64,000 bases of DNA, from contig LSYV01000005.1 in NCBI GenBank assembly GCA_001584585.1, forward strand, positions 295,866-359,865, read 5' to 3'. The notes beneath the pieces are model-generated. The model saw only the letters and a program-made list of their open reading frames with translations. It was not told where the DNA came from and made no database searches. How positions within the stretch are numbered: the first letter of the stretch is position 1; every line of letters begins with the position of its first letter. Shown piece by piece: positions 21,575 through 31,097 of this stretch. Source of the stretch: Gonium pectorale. Taxonomy: Eukaryota; Chlorophyta; Chlorophyceae; Chlamydomonadales; Volvocaceae. Made by a program: the position numbers and the translations under genes.

Positions 21575-24562
21575 GTGCAGCACGTGTTCTTCCCAGCAGC
21601 GGGTGAGAGGGAGGGCATCTCCATCCTGGAGCTGCCCGGCGGGCTGGCATCAGGCCTGCTCGCCTGCTTGAGTCTAGGATTCAGCATTCGGAAGTACGTT
21701 CTCATGTCCTGCGACGCTAACGAGCGGCGCGCAGTGGCTCAGCTACTGCCGCTCTGGGCTCTTCAGTTTGACGGTCAGCTTCTAGGGGAGGCGTTCAGCG
21801 CAGAAGTTGTCCTGGCCTGCAGCAGCCCCTTCGAGCTGCTGCAATGGGCAGGCTCAGCAGCCGCAATCACAGCCATGGGGTTGGGGGACAACATATCGTG
21901 TTGTCGTAGGCTGCAGCAGCGCAGCTGGGATGTCTCGCATGTTGTGCAGACCGTGTTGTGCAGTTTTCAGCAGTACCGTCGGGAGCGGCAGCTACCGCCG
22001 CTGGCCTTCGCCTTGGAGGGCCTGTATGTGACTCTTCCGGCCGCGCTCGAGGCAGGGCTGACCCTGGGGCAGCCCGCGTGTCTCGATGCGGCGCAGACCG
22101 GCGCAGCAGCGCAACGGCTCAGCTGCATCTACACCAATCTGGCCAACGCCGCGCATGTACAGCGCTGCCTTGGTCAGCTGCGCCCGCCAGATTTGCGCGA
22201 CCTCGCCGAGTTGCTGCCCGCCGGCCGCACGCCTGCGGCAGCACCTACAGTGCTGGCCCCGCTGTATGCGCCGCTCGACAGCCCGGGCCGCCCCTGGTTG
22301 GCGCCCCCGCCGCCGGACGTGCCCGGTGCGTCGCTGAGAGTGGAGCCGGACCGCGCGCCGGGCCAGCTGACCGCCGCCGACTATCGCTTGGCGGCGGGCT
22401 TCTGGCTGCGGGACGCGCGGGGACTGGAGCTGGAGCTGGGCTTGGAGCCGGAGCTGGAGCTGGAGCTACTGAGAGGTTCTTTCCCGCCGCCGGTATTGTG
22501 TTCAGTCCTCGCCATCTGCATGGCCCTGCATCGTGCCTTTATCACACCGCACGACATGCAAAACCCTGCGCCGCGGCTCATAGTCGCGCCGCAGGGTGGG
22601 GGGGACGTATTGCCGCAGGCACTCAGCACGGCCACCCCAGCGGCGGTCGAGCCGGCGGCGGACCTGGCGGCGGATGAGCTGCGATCACCGCTGGCCCAGG
22701 CCCTGCTCTCGGAGCGGGCGCCAGGGCCGGCTGTCGTCGCGGCGACTGCTGCCCTAGCGGCAGCGGTGGAGGCGCAAGAGAGCGTCATAGCGGAGGGCGC
22801 CGATCCTGACGTGTGGCTTAACGCGTCAACGCTGGCGCATCGGCAGGGTGCGTCAGCGGGGGTCGGTGCTGGCGGGCGGCCGGAAAGGCGGGTGCTCAGG
22901 CGAGCCTCGCACTACCGGTGGACGGGTGACCAGCTGCTGTGCGCCATGAGCGACGGCTCAACGCGGGTCTGCCCACCGCCCCAGGAGAGGGAGGCCATCG
23001 TGCAGCGCGTGCACGCCCTGGGCCTCGCGCTGTTGCAGCTTGGATATTGGTGGTGCGGCATGCGCAGCACCGCGCAGAAGGTCGTGCGCAGCTGCAAACT
23101 CTGCGACATGGCCAACAGCGGTAGTGTCGCGCGGCCTACACAGCTTCAGCCCCTGGCGATCCGTGGCATGTTCTACCGCTGGGGCATGGACTTGGCGGGA
23201 CCGCTTCCCCAGGCTGTGCCCCGCGGTTACACGTACGTCATGGTCACCGTGGAGCACTTCACCAAGCACCTGGAGCTTATCCCACTGTACAGCAAAGAGC
23301 CCGAGGAGACGTCTCGCTGTCTGCTAGGTGTGGTCCTTCGCTTCTCAGCGCCTGCTGAGATGGTCACAGACCGCGGCGGGGAGTTCCAGGGCGCATTCGA
23401 ACAGCTTCTACAGCAGTGCTTTGTCGACCACCGACGCACCTCCGCTGGCCACCCCCAGGCCGACGGCCTAGCCGAGCGGATGGTGCAGGTCGTCAAGGCG
23501 GCCATCCGCAAGCATTGCATGGAGAGTGGCAGCTCGGACAAGTGGGACGAGCATCTGCCCTGGGTGGCTCTCGCCTACCGCTGCTCACCGCAGGCCTCGA
23601 CCCCGTACTCCCCATACGAACTCAGGTTCGGGGTGCCACCGGTCGTGCCGCCTGCGCTGCGCGAGCGAATGGCGGAGCCGCTAGGGATCGTGGGCACCAA
23701 CACGGCCGGGGGCTACGCGATCACGCTCCAAGAGCGTGCGCTGCTGCTGCGAAAGATGGTACCGGCCGCCGCTGCCAACCTGCTGGCGGCCCTGCACCGT
23801 GACTCCCAGCGGTATGCCCTCGTGCGCTCGGGGAAGTACAAGAAGCCCCCAGCGCTCGACTTCATCCCCGGCGACTACGTGTACGTGCGCTGGAGCGCGG
23901 TCAACAACACGCTGGAGATGCCCGTGCATGACGAGGTGCTACGGGTTGAGCAGGTCGGCCCGCTGGGCGTGGTGGTGCTCATTGGACGTGACGGCGTCCG
24001 CCTCCGGCGGCGAATCGAGCAGCTGGTGCCCTGCCACCTGCTGGACATCGACCCCATCGTGGACCCGCGCTTGCAGCGCCCGCCATCGGACCACCCCTGT
24101 GAAGTGTGCGGCTTACCTGACGACGGGCCCCGCATGCTGCTGTGCGACGCGTGCGGCACTGGTTGGCATGTGCGCTGCCTGGTACCCCAGCTGAGCGCTG
24201 TGCCATCCGGGCAGTGGGTGTGTCCCAAGTGTGTGGAGCTGCGGCGCGAGGCGCCCGAGGGTCCGGCGCCGGCTCGCCCGGCGCCAGCCGCGGTCCTCTT
24301 CCCGAACGCCGCCACGCGGCGGCGGGACGAGGAGGCTGCGGATCTACACGGCAAGCGGGTTCTGCGGGTTGGGTCTGTGGGGAGGGGGCGGGAGAAGGAG
24401 AGGGTCGAGTACTGGGGCGAGCTCGTCTTCCGAGGGCCCCTGGAGCGGCCGCGCTACTTTTGGCTAGAGTGGGATGGCGGCGCGGCCGAGTCCATCAGCC
24501 GCGTTGAGGCGAAGAAGATGCTGGCGGCCACGAATGCCCTGCGCAGCCCGAAGCGGGGATGA
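21575..24562 (+). CDS. Retroelement polyprotein: MTase-like stretch, integrase, PHD finger
   Basis: An uninterrupted frame of 995 codons, not starting with a clear ATG of its own (first codon GTG after the TGA). Residues ~10-225 resemble a cytosine-C5 methyltransferase: motif-I-like ISILELPGGLASGLLACLSL, then CDANERRAVAQLLPLWAL, and the late LDAAQTGAAAQRLSCIYTNL. The expected Pro-Cys box reads CSSPFELLQWAG, so the catalytic Cys is missing. Integrase follows: a partial zinc site (one His, CKLC), WGMDLAGP, VTDRGGEF and HPQADGLAERMVQ give the D-D-E triad (about 23180-23490). A C4HC3 PHD finger spans 24098-24232 and a Tudor/Agenet-like segment (RYFWLEWDGGAAESIS) ends the protein. Expected role: nuclear cDNA integration with chromatin reading by PHD. 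Confidence 0.85.
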   Translation: MQHVFFPAAGEREGISILELPGGLASGLLACLSLGFSIRKYVLMSCDANERRAVAQLLPLWALQFDGQLLGEAFSAEVVLACSSPFELLQWAGSAAAITAMGLGDNISCCRRLQQRSWDVSHVVQTVLCSFQQYRRERQLPPLAFALEGLYVTLPAALEAGLTLGQPACLDAAQTGAAAQRLSCIYTNLANAAHVQRCLGQLRPPDLRDLAELLPAGRTPAAAPTVLAPLYAPLDSPGRPWLAPPPPDVPGASLRVEPDRAPGQLTAADYRLAAGFWLRDARGLELELGLEPELELELLRGSFPPPVLCSVLAICMALHRAFITPHDMQNPAPRLIVAPQGGGDVLPQALSTATPAAVEPAADLAADELRSPLAQALLSERAPGPAVVAATAALAAAVEAQESVIAEGADPDVWLNASTLAHRQGASAGVGAGGRPERRVLRRASHYRWTGDQLLCAMSDGSTRVCPPPQEREAIVQRVHALGLALLQLGYWWCGMRSTAQKVVRSCKLCDMANSGSVARPTQLQPLAIRGMFYRWGMDLAGPLPQAVPRGYTYVMVTVEHFTKHLELIPLYSKEPEETSRCLLGVVLRFSAPAEMVTDRGGEFQGAFEQLLQQCFVDHRRTSAGHPQADGLAERMVQVVKAAIRKHCMESGSSDKWDEHLPWVALAYRCSPQASTPYSPYELRFGVPPVVPPALRERMAEPLGIVGTNTAGGYAITLQERALLLRKMVPAAAANLLAALHRDSQRYALVRSGKYKKPPALDFIPGDYVYVRWSAVNNTLEMPVHDEVLRVEQVGPLGVVVLIGRDGVRLRRRIEQLVPCHLLDIDPIVDPRLQRPPSDHPCEVCGLPDDGPRMLLCDACGTGWHVRCLVPQLSAVPSGQWVCPKCVELRREAPEGPAPARPAPAAVLFPNAATRRRDEEAADLHGKRVLRVGSVGRGREKERVEYWGELVFRGPLERPRYFWLEWDGGAAESISRVEAKKMLAATNALRSPKRG
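24098..24232 (+). other. PHD finger coding segment in integrase C-terminus
   Basis: Cys/His spacing is CEVC-x12-CDAC-x4-H-x2-C-x14-CPKC, with the Trp-Val two residues before the last Cys pair typical of PHD fingers (GQWVCPKC). PHD fingers bind histone H3 tails; here it occupies the place where many gypsy integrases have a chromodomain. Confidence 0.85.
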
Positions 24563-24714
24563 GGTAGAGACGGGAGCGCAGTCACCCTATGCAGTACTGG
24601 GCGGGGATTGAGGTGCAAGGGGACGCGCATTTCGCAATTTGGAAGCAAGGGCCAGCCTGGCCCGGTGCTTGGCTATGTACAGGTTAGGTCTAGGTGTTTG
24701 GTTAGGAGGAGGAA

Positions 24715-24870
24715 GATGAGGAAGAGGCTCTCCCACGTGCTGCCGCACGGTGGAGGCGGTAGTGGCTCGCAGCCCTACCTGGCAAGGTGGTGAACTAGGC
24801 GGGTGGCGAAGAGGGGGCTCTCACTGTGCTGCTGCACGGCGGTAGCGGTAGCGGCTCACCACCCTACCCG
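24715..24870 (+). repeat. Imperfect tandem repeat after the integrase frame
   Basis: Two imperfect ~75-base units share a purine-rich start (gaagagg...ctctc), tgctgc.gcacgg.gg and ggtagtggctcg/ggtagcggctca followed by ccctacc. A purine-rich tract (24703-24727) begins the first unit and could be the remains of a polypurine tract. Confidence 0.5.
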
Positions 24871-25060
24871 TGATGCTTGATGTCTGGTTGAAGACAGGCT
24901 GTGCATCCATTTGGGCCGGTCTTGGGACGCGGGAAAGGTTTGGTCTCCCGAGGCGCCTTTTTGCTGCCCGCTTGTTAGTCCCAGGCCGAAACTCGTTATA
25001 AACAAGACCCGGTAGGATGCGCGTATAGGGGCCTGCGGGCTCCTCGGCGGCCACACTGCC

Positions 25061-25600
25061 TGTGTTGGGCCGTCGTTGTTTGGGCCGTGTGTGATTCTGA
25101 TATCGCCCTTGCCAGCTTCCTGGCTGCGTGCGAGAGGGGGAGTCCGGTCACCCAGTCCCGCGCCCCGCGCCCCGCCCTACCCTCCTGTGGTAGCCGCCCC
25201 CTCCCGCCCCCTCCCTGGCCTTCCCGGACCCCTTTTTTGTTTTGTGATCTCTGACAGCTGTCACCTGACCTGTGCTAGCTTTTCTTCTCTATAACAGCTG
25301 TCACCTGACCTGTTCCAGCTTCTCTTCCTTCTACGGTGTTGCCGGTAATTACACATGACAGCTGTCATGTGCATGTGACGGCTGTGTCATTCTTGGTACA
25401 AGCGGCTGTCAGTTGCCATCCCTGGGGGGTTTGGGAGGCTTTGTGCGCGTGTGCGTGCCGTTGTACGTGAGACACGTGGCAGTGTTGTGTGCCACGGACG
25501 TCGTACATGTCGTACGACGGGTCGCTCGGGCTGTCTGCCTTGGCGTCCGCGCCTCCAGCTGGAGGCGCTTCTTCTTGTCACATATACAGTGTAATACACA
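25061..25600 (+). repeat. Candidate 3' LTR (TGTGT...ACACA)
   Basis: A 540-base segment begins TGTGTTGGGC and ends GTAATACACA, so it has the TG...CA ends and a 5-base terminal inverted repeat expected of an LTR; the terminal GTGTAATA contains the volvocine poly(A)-type TGTAA. It lies downstream of the integrase frame in the expected orientation. Inside are two direct copies (about 25252-25330) of acagctgtcacctgacctgt and further ACAGCTGTC/GACAGCTGTC palindromes. No partner 5' LTR is seen in the window, so the call rests on its ends and position. Confidence 0.5.
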
Positions 25601-26720
25601 CGGCCTTAGGACAGAGCCTTCTTCCTAGGTCAGCCAAGAACGCCACCCTAGCCGACAGCCCGACTCAGGCCTGATCAACATGCAGTCAGCTGTTTGGTAA
25701 CAGCTACCGATCCCGGGCATGGGCTGTGCCGATGGCAGTGACAGCATCATGCCCGTTCTGGCACATGACAGCCGCACGCGTTGCCATACGTGTGTTGGAG
25801 AGTTGGACCGGGTTGTACCGTAGTGGGCCCTGCTTGGGGTTCCCCGGCATCTTTACGATAGGGGAACAGAAGGTTACAGAAGCAACCCGTTCGGGTGGAT
25901 AACCAGACTGCAATGCGATGCTCGGTCGGGGATTTCCAAGAGGCATCCCGCATGCCCGGATCCTACAATCATAACCTGAGACTTTGTTGAGGCGCCTGCT
26001 GCGCAGCCCCAAAGCAGGGTGCACCGTCTAGGCGCAGCTAGGCTAAGGCAAGAAACCAGGCCAGCCGCAATACTGCACAACTAGGCATGTGAACGCTCTC
26101 AGTACCTGTTATCCGAACCACACGGGCAGTAAGAGCTACCTAGGAAGAGGAGACAGAGGAAGCACTGTTTTGCCGCCTTCAAATCACCAGGGGAGGCGGT
26201 CGTGCGTAGTAAGCACACCGTACGTCCGTACCAACTCAGACACCGTACAAACCAACTGGAGCTGGATACGCCATCTGGCCTCATTGTACCGAGGAAACAT
26301 CGGGCAGTCCGTACCATCGTAAGGCCATATACTTGTCCATGGAGCCGGTTATAACCATGGCCACATTGCGTCTCAATTTGATTGAAATTACCGGGAGGAT
26401 AAGGCATGGACCCTCATCTGACCGGCGCAATCAGGCAATGCGCCCAGCCAATAGGCCAGGTCCGCGCACGTATGCACGCAGCCCCTTGGCAACCCTTTTC
26501 CCCACCCCTGCTGCGCTCCGGTAAGCCTAGCCACGATTCCATGCGCCGCGTCATAACCCTTCCCTCACCGGAGTCTTCGGTCAAAGATTGATATCTTGCG
26601 GCAACGCCGCGAGCGACGGACCCACGGGTCAACCCCGCAGGTAGCCCACCCTGGCATGCCGTGCGAAGCCGCACCACCGGTCTCCAAACCCTGCCGCGAT
26701 CGTCAGTCGACCATAGCCAT
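25601..26720. other. Gene-free stretch right of the retroelement
   Basis: No coding, RNA or repeat feature could be supported here. Confidence 0.4.
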
Positions 26721-27148
26721 TTACCGCTCTACGCTATCGCGCTGCGTGACCTCCAGGCGCGCGATTTCTGTGGTTTCCTCGCGCCAGCCTTGAACATCCT
26801 CAACAACTGTGCCCTTCTCCTGACAGGCCGTGACCTCGGCGACGGTGGGTGCCTCACGCACAGAATAATCCGCGGCTCCTTGCAGTCGCGCAGTTGATCG
26901 GGGCTTCAGGACAGTGGCTAGGGTCGCCCCCGCTTGTGCGCCTGCCAATGCACCTGAGCAAGGAAAGGGGGACGAGCGGACGACCCTTTGAACTGCAAGT
27001 TTCATTGCTGGTTAGTTTGTGATGCGGTTGCACCTGCAGCTGAGCCGAGAGGTCCTGCAACGCCAGCAGCAACCGCTCCGACAGCGGCACCGGCTGCTCC
27101 CCATTTCACTGCGCCAGGAGTAGCAGGAGGCTCCTCCGTGGCATCCAT
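26721..27148 (-). CDS. Small Ala/Gly-rich (glycine-zipper-like) protein, unrecognised
   Basis: Two minus-strand exons, 27148-27034 and 26941-26721, join in phase through a GT-AG intron to give 111 residues beginning MDATEEPPATPGAVKW. Residues ~17-50 are an Ala/Gly-rich hydrophobic run (GAAGAAVGAVAAGVAGPLGS) with small residues spaced like a glycine zipper, suggesting a membrane-inserting or helix-packing segment. The rest is a charged tail rich in Glu/Val/Thr ending in VTQRDSVER. I do not recognise the family. Support is the clean splice phase and sensible composition; an upstream exon is possible because a CAG lies just before the ATG. Confidence 0.4.
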
Positions 27149-27745
27149 TACTGGAGATGCGCTCGCATGCACACCGCGTTACTACACGCGAGTCACCAGA
27201 AGTCTCTACACGGAATCTCTTGGAAAGAAACCTTGGAATGAACCTTTCATAATACAAGGTGGATAAGGAGTGGGGAGCCGCCAAGCGGAAGTGCCCATGA
27301 CAGCATGCACGGCACTCAGGTATGGCTGGCAACTTCAGGTACGGCGTGGCAATTTGAGCATCGAACTTTACAACGCTGTGAAGGGGGGGGGGGCTCGCGA
27401 GTCCTGCAGCGGCGGAAACGGGGTAATACGGTAATGGTAGCGATGGTGCTTCACAGAGCCCATGCTGTCCATAGTGCATTTCGTACACTCGGCGGTGCGT
27501 GCTGGGCTCGATGCGTGTCTTCTTCTGTTTTACTGCTACTATGCCTCCATTTTGGGCCGCCGCATGGTCATAGAGTGCGTGTGAGGTGCGACACGGTTGG
27601 ATGCCGTATTCAGACGTGCAGGACGTAGGCATTTCGATTGCAACAATCCATCACAGTGTCCCTGGTCTGTGCGCGGGCGTGGTTTGCTGGTGGTGCGTCA
27701 CAGCACTTGCAACTGCACCTGTTCATCAGACAACACTCCCCAGGC
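27149..27745. other. Gene-free stretch before the inverted duplication
   Basis: No supported gene. A G-run (27383-27392) and otherwise mixed sequence lead up to the left edge of the inverted repeat arm at 27746. Confidence 0.35.
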
Positions 27746-28073
27746 TAAGGATGAACCTATATGCTCGGCAGCATCCTCCATCGCATGCGAGTGCGCGGCG
27801 TGCGCTCTGCGTCGGGCCTGGTCGCGCCCCGCTCCGGAACCTCCACACGCCAATCACACGCCCTAAGCGCGCCCCGCCCCCGCCCCCGTAGACGCCCGCG
27901 AACCCAACTCCACTGACCGCTGAATCGTGATACATAGCAAGCAGCTACTCGCTATTGTCCAGTCGTCTCTCGGCAACTCTCTTACTTAGTCCAGTCGTCT
28001 TCTCCCCGCTTCGCAAAGCTACGCGACCTTCGACCCGCCCCCGGCTAGTGCTCTGTTTTCTTTCTCCGTTATC

Positions 28074-29470
28074 ATGGCCTTCACGCTCCTTGGGCGGAGC
28101 GTGGCGTCGCCAGTGGACCTGTCGTCGCGGAGCCCACAGCTCATCCTGAGGCCATCCAGCGGACGACGCGCGGGGACCTGCGCGACTGGTGAGCCGACCG
28201 AACCGTGTGCTTCATCAGCACAGTGCTGTTATATTTGTTGCACGTTGAGAGGGCGAATTCAAGACCAACCGCTGTGGTGACGAAAATATGCGTCACCCGC
28301 CGAGTCAGGGGCCCCTCGCCCCGATTCCGCTAGACGTGCGTCAGGCGATGTGTGTGTGTGTGTGTGTGTGTGTTAGCTGCGCATGGCATTGCAACCATAC
28401 CTCGACGGCAACCATACCCGCCTGGTTTCCCTCCCCGCCGCGTGCTCCCTGCCCGCAGTCCCTGCCTCCCCGCTGGTGGCTCGCGCTGATTCGCCTTCCG
28501 CGGCTGCCTGCGGCCTCCTGACTCGGCCGCCCGCGGGCCCGTCCACCATTCTGTGCTCCTCCCTCCGCAAGGAGCGGAAGAAGCTCGCCAAAGTGCTCAA
28601 GTCGCACCGCAAAGTCCTGGAGCGGCGGCTGTCTGCCCTGACGGCGGCCGAGATAGACGCCCCCGTTCTGTCGGAGCTGCTGTCAGAGCTGCGCACGCTG
28701 ACCTCGCGGCTCGAGGACCAGCGGGCAGCCTCGTTGATGTACGCCTCGGAGAGCAGCGACAGCTCGGATTCGGACGACGAGTGCCCCGCGCGCCCTGCAG
28801 CACGTGTAGCGGCGATGCACCGCAGCAGCCAAGCATGTGTTGCTGGCGCCGGCGCTGCGCAACGACAACCTGAATCTGCCGCATCCGTCGCGCCGGCCGC
28901 CTCGCCGGCCGTCCAGCACGGCCCTGGGAGCACGCTGGTGGTCTCGGGGTTGTCGGGCCAGGTGGAGCTCGCGGTTCCGGAGATCGACGAGGGCTGGCAG
29001 TGGAGCGAGGACGAGTTCCGTGCCGCCAAGTTCGAGGGCACTGGAGGGCGCATCATGGTCTGCACGGGAAGCAAGTGAGTGTCCATAATGGGGTGGGTGC
29101 GGGTGGGGTGTTGAAGGTATGGGAGCAGCCCGAGCTCTGCCAAAGGGCACAGGTGACAACTGGAGGCGTTCGGACTCAGGATCTACACTGGCGTCTCTTT
29201 GTTGCTCAGGAGAGTCGCTGTATGGCCGACCTGCTCCTGACGCCCTCTCCCGCCTCGCTGCCCAGGTGTCAGCGCAAGGGCGCCACGGAGGTGCTCCGAG
29301 CCGTGTCCGCGCTGTCGGAGGGGAACCCCGCCATCGACGTGGTGCCGTGCAAGTGTGTCGGCAAGTGCTCGGCGGGAGCGGCCATCCGCGTGCGGCCGCA
29401 GGGCCAGGCGTGCGCCACATACACGCAAGTGCGGCCGGCGCAGCTGCGGGAGCTGTTCCAGGAGCACTTC
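28074..29470 (+). CDS. DGAT3: DGAT3-like thioredoxin-fold [2Fe-2S] protein, left copy (interrupted by gap)
   Basis: Exons 28074-28188, 28459-29074 and 29266 to the gap at 29471; about 313 of an expected 330 residues are visible. The N-terminus MAFTLLGRSVASPVDLSSRS is basic and Ser-rich, like a plastid transit peptide. It joins in phase to a Lys/Arg helix (SLRKERKKLAKVLKSHRKVL), an acidic Ser stretch (SESSDSSDSDDE), and a C-terminal ferredoxin-like domain with MVCTGSKC and VVPCKCVGKCSAG: Cys at ~240, 245, 272, 274 and 278. This layout matches soluble plant/algal diacylglycerol acyltransferase 3, a [2Fe-2S] protein of triacylglycerol synthesis; the acyltransferase role is by family and not proved. 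The intron 1 acceptor lies past a (GT)n tract. The last ~17 residues fall in the N run. Confidence 0.75.
28350..28373 (+). repeat. (GT)n microsatellite in intron 1 of the left DGAT3-like gene
   Basis: Twelve GT units. The right-arm copy (CA strand, 41530-41545) has fewer units, so the tract has changed length since the duplication. Confidence 0.95.
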
Positions 29471-29818
29471 NNNNNNNNNNNNNNNNNNNNNNNNNNNNNN
29501 NNNNNNNNNNNNNNNNNNNNNNNNNNNNNNNNNNNNNNNNNNNNNNNNNNNNNNNNNNNNNNNNNNNNNNNNNNNNNNNNNNNNNNNNNNNNNNNNNNNN
29601 NNNNNNNNNNNNNNNNNNNNNNNNNNNNNNNNNNNNNNNNNNNNNNNNNNNNNNNNNNNNNNNNNNNNNNNNNNNNNNNNNNNNNNNNNNNNNNNNNNNN
29701 NNNNNNNNNNNNNNNNNNNNNNNNNNNNNNNNNNNNNNNNNNNNNNNNNNNNNNNNNNNNNNNNNNNNNNNNNNNNNNNNNNNNNNNNNNNNNNNNNNNN
29801 NNNNNNNNNNNNNNNNNN
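29471..29818. other. Assembly gap (348 N)
   Basis: The gap removes the 3' end of the left DGAT3-like gene and hides where the left arm of the inverted duplication ends. Confidence 0.99.
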
Positions 29819-31097
29819 GGAGCACTCTGAAGATGTAGCCCTGGCGCCATGCTGCAGCGAGTGCCAGCACGCGTAATAGCACAGGCCATTGCCAGTACAT
29901 TGTGGACGGGACGCCGTGAGATAAGGAACGAGTCGTGATACACAATGTTGTCATATGGACAGGTTTTCGGGTACCTTGCCCGGTTGAAACACGGCTTCAG
30001 CTCATTTCTGTGTCGCTCAGTTGCTACCTGTGTGCGCTTTGGGCCTTTGGTCCCATCTAGCTTATAGAATCACAATCAAAGAAGCATTACGGTGGCTGTT
30101 TTTAGGCAGGAGCAAGTTACGAGGTTTTGTCGGAGTTTTCACGAGTTCAGTTAAGGGTCTGGCTACTTCCATCACATCTGCCTGTTTACCATGTTGCAGA
30201 ATCATAGTGAAGACGGTTATGTGCATGCCAGGGATAAGCCTGTGCAGGAGGTCATGCCGGTCATACTACGCGTACCGGTATTGAGGACAGGCGCGCGCGG
30301 ATATGGTTTGCTGGCATACTTTGGCTCATTTCTTATTTGCTGAATCCGATTTCTTCACGCGCGCATGTTGGTGAGGGTGTGTGCAGTCACGCGCTGGTTT
30401 TTGGTCGTCGTACTTGAATCGTACTTGAGCCTATAATGTTGGCGCTTGTGTCGCAACAGCCATGTACTGATCATGTGGAGTATGTACCACGGTGTTGAAA
30501 TATGTTCTTGCGAACGTGTATGATGTACGCATTTGATTATCACGTACATGCGAATGTGGGATAGCTGGGTATGTTAAAAAGAGAACCAGAAACGGGGAAG
30601 GCGAGGTATGTTATCACTCGTTCGCATCCTGAAACAGTGAGCGGAACGTGACGCATCCTGTGCTTGCGTGTAAGCACTGACTGACTGATGAAGTTCTTCA
30701 CTGCAATCGCTGAACCTGACATGTTACAGCACACCGCCTGCGTCTCTACACGCTACGGCGAGTAAGAGACTTACGACCATTCCAATGCGCATGCATTACC
30801 TGCGCAAGTCCATGCACGGGAACAAGGAAGAACCTTGTCCACTGACCAGCGCGCCCGCGATCGCGCTACCCATACCTGTCGGTCAGTCCTCAGTGTAACA
30901 TATCTCTGATTATAACAGACCCAACTGCTATGCTGGTTATAACAGACCCAAAGAAACAGAAAGCAGAAACAGGGAGGCTACCTCTCCGGACATACACACC
31001 CGAACGCGCGACTTTCCTAGTTGGGCTCCTCGGAACAGGTATGACAGGCAAACGAGACTAGCAGATTGGCCCTCCCGGCGGGCTTGCCTCCCTGCAG
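29819..31097. other. Gene-free stretch after the gap
   Basis: AT-richer than its surroundings; no coding exon supported. A short direct repeat, tataacagaccca, occurs at about 30912 and 30938. The right end should hold the 3' UTR of the minus-strand membrane-protein gene. Confidence 0.35.

Larger units (their letters stand above)
19750..25600 (+). mobile_element. Degenerate Ty3/gypsy-type LTR retroelement with MTase-like stretch, integrase and PHD finger
   Basis: Domain order is RT, RNase H, unknown linker, C5-DNA-methyltransferase-like stretch, integrase, PHD finger, C-terminal module, 3' LTR-like segment. RT before RNase H before integrase is the gypsy order. The 5' part (5' LTR, gag, protease) is not recognisable and the RT begins incompletely. 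The pol frame is broken by two frameshifts (near 20680 and 20830) and an in-frame TGA at 21572-21574, so the copy is dead for RT/RNase H although a 995-codon frame (21575-24562) is intact. The right boundary is set by the candidate LTR end; the left boundary is approximate. Confidence 0.85.
27746..29470 (+). repeat. Left arm of a large inverted duplication
   Basis: This arm is the reverse complement of 40409-42169, with a few percent divergence. It starts abruptly at TAAGGATGAACC and is cut by the N gap at 29471. It contains the promoter region and three exons of a DGAT3-like gene. Differences from the right arm include scattered substitutions, a longer (GT)n tract and the absence of a ~24-base segment that the right arm has at about 41580-41605. 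Confidence 0.9.

Noticed and set aside
22381..24354. Overlapping frames on both strands inside the retroelement
   Set aside because: Only the plus frame from 21575 shows integrase and PHD motifs; the rest are shadows of a GC-rich gene.
28350..28373. CRISPR or other structured array in the repeats of the window
   Set aside because: All repeats are microsatellites, minisatellites or duplications without spacer-repeat structure.
28377..28458. Start of the DGAT3-like protein at the ATG at 28383
   Set aside because: An upstream transit-peptide exon (28074-28188) joins in phase to 28459, which makes 28383-28458 intronic. The reading frame being open there is coincidence.
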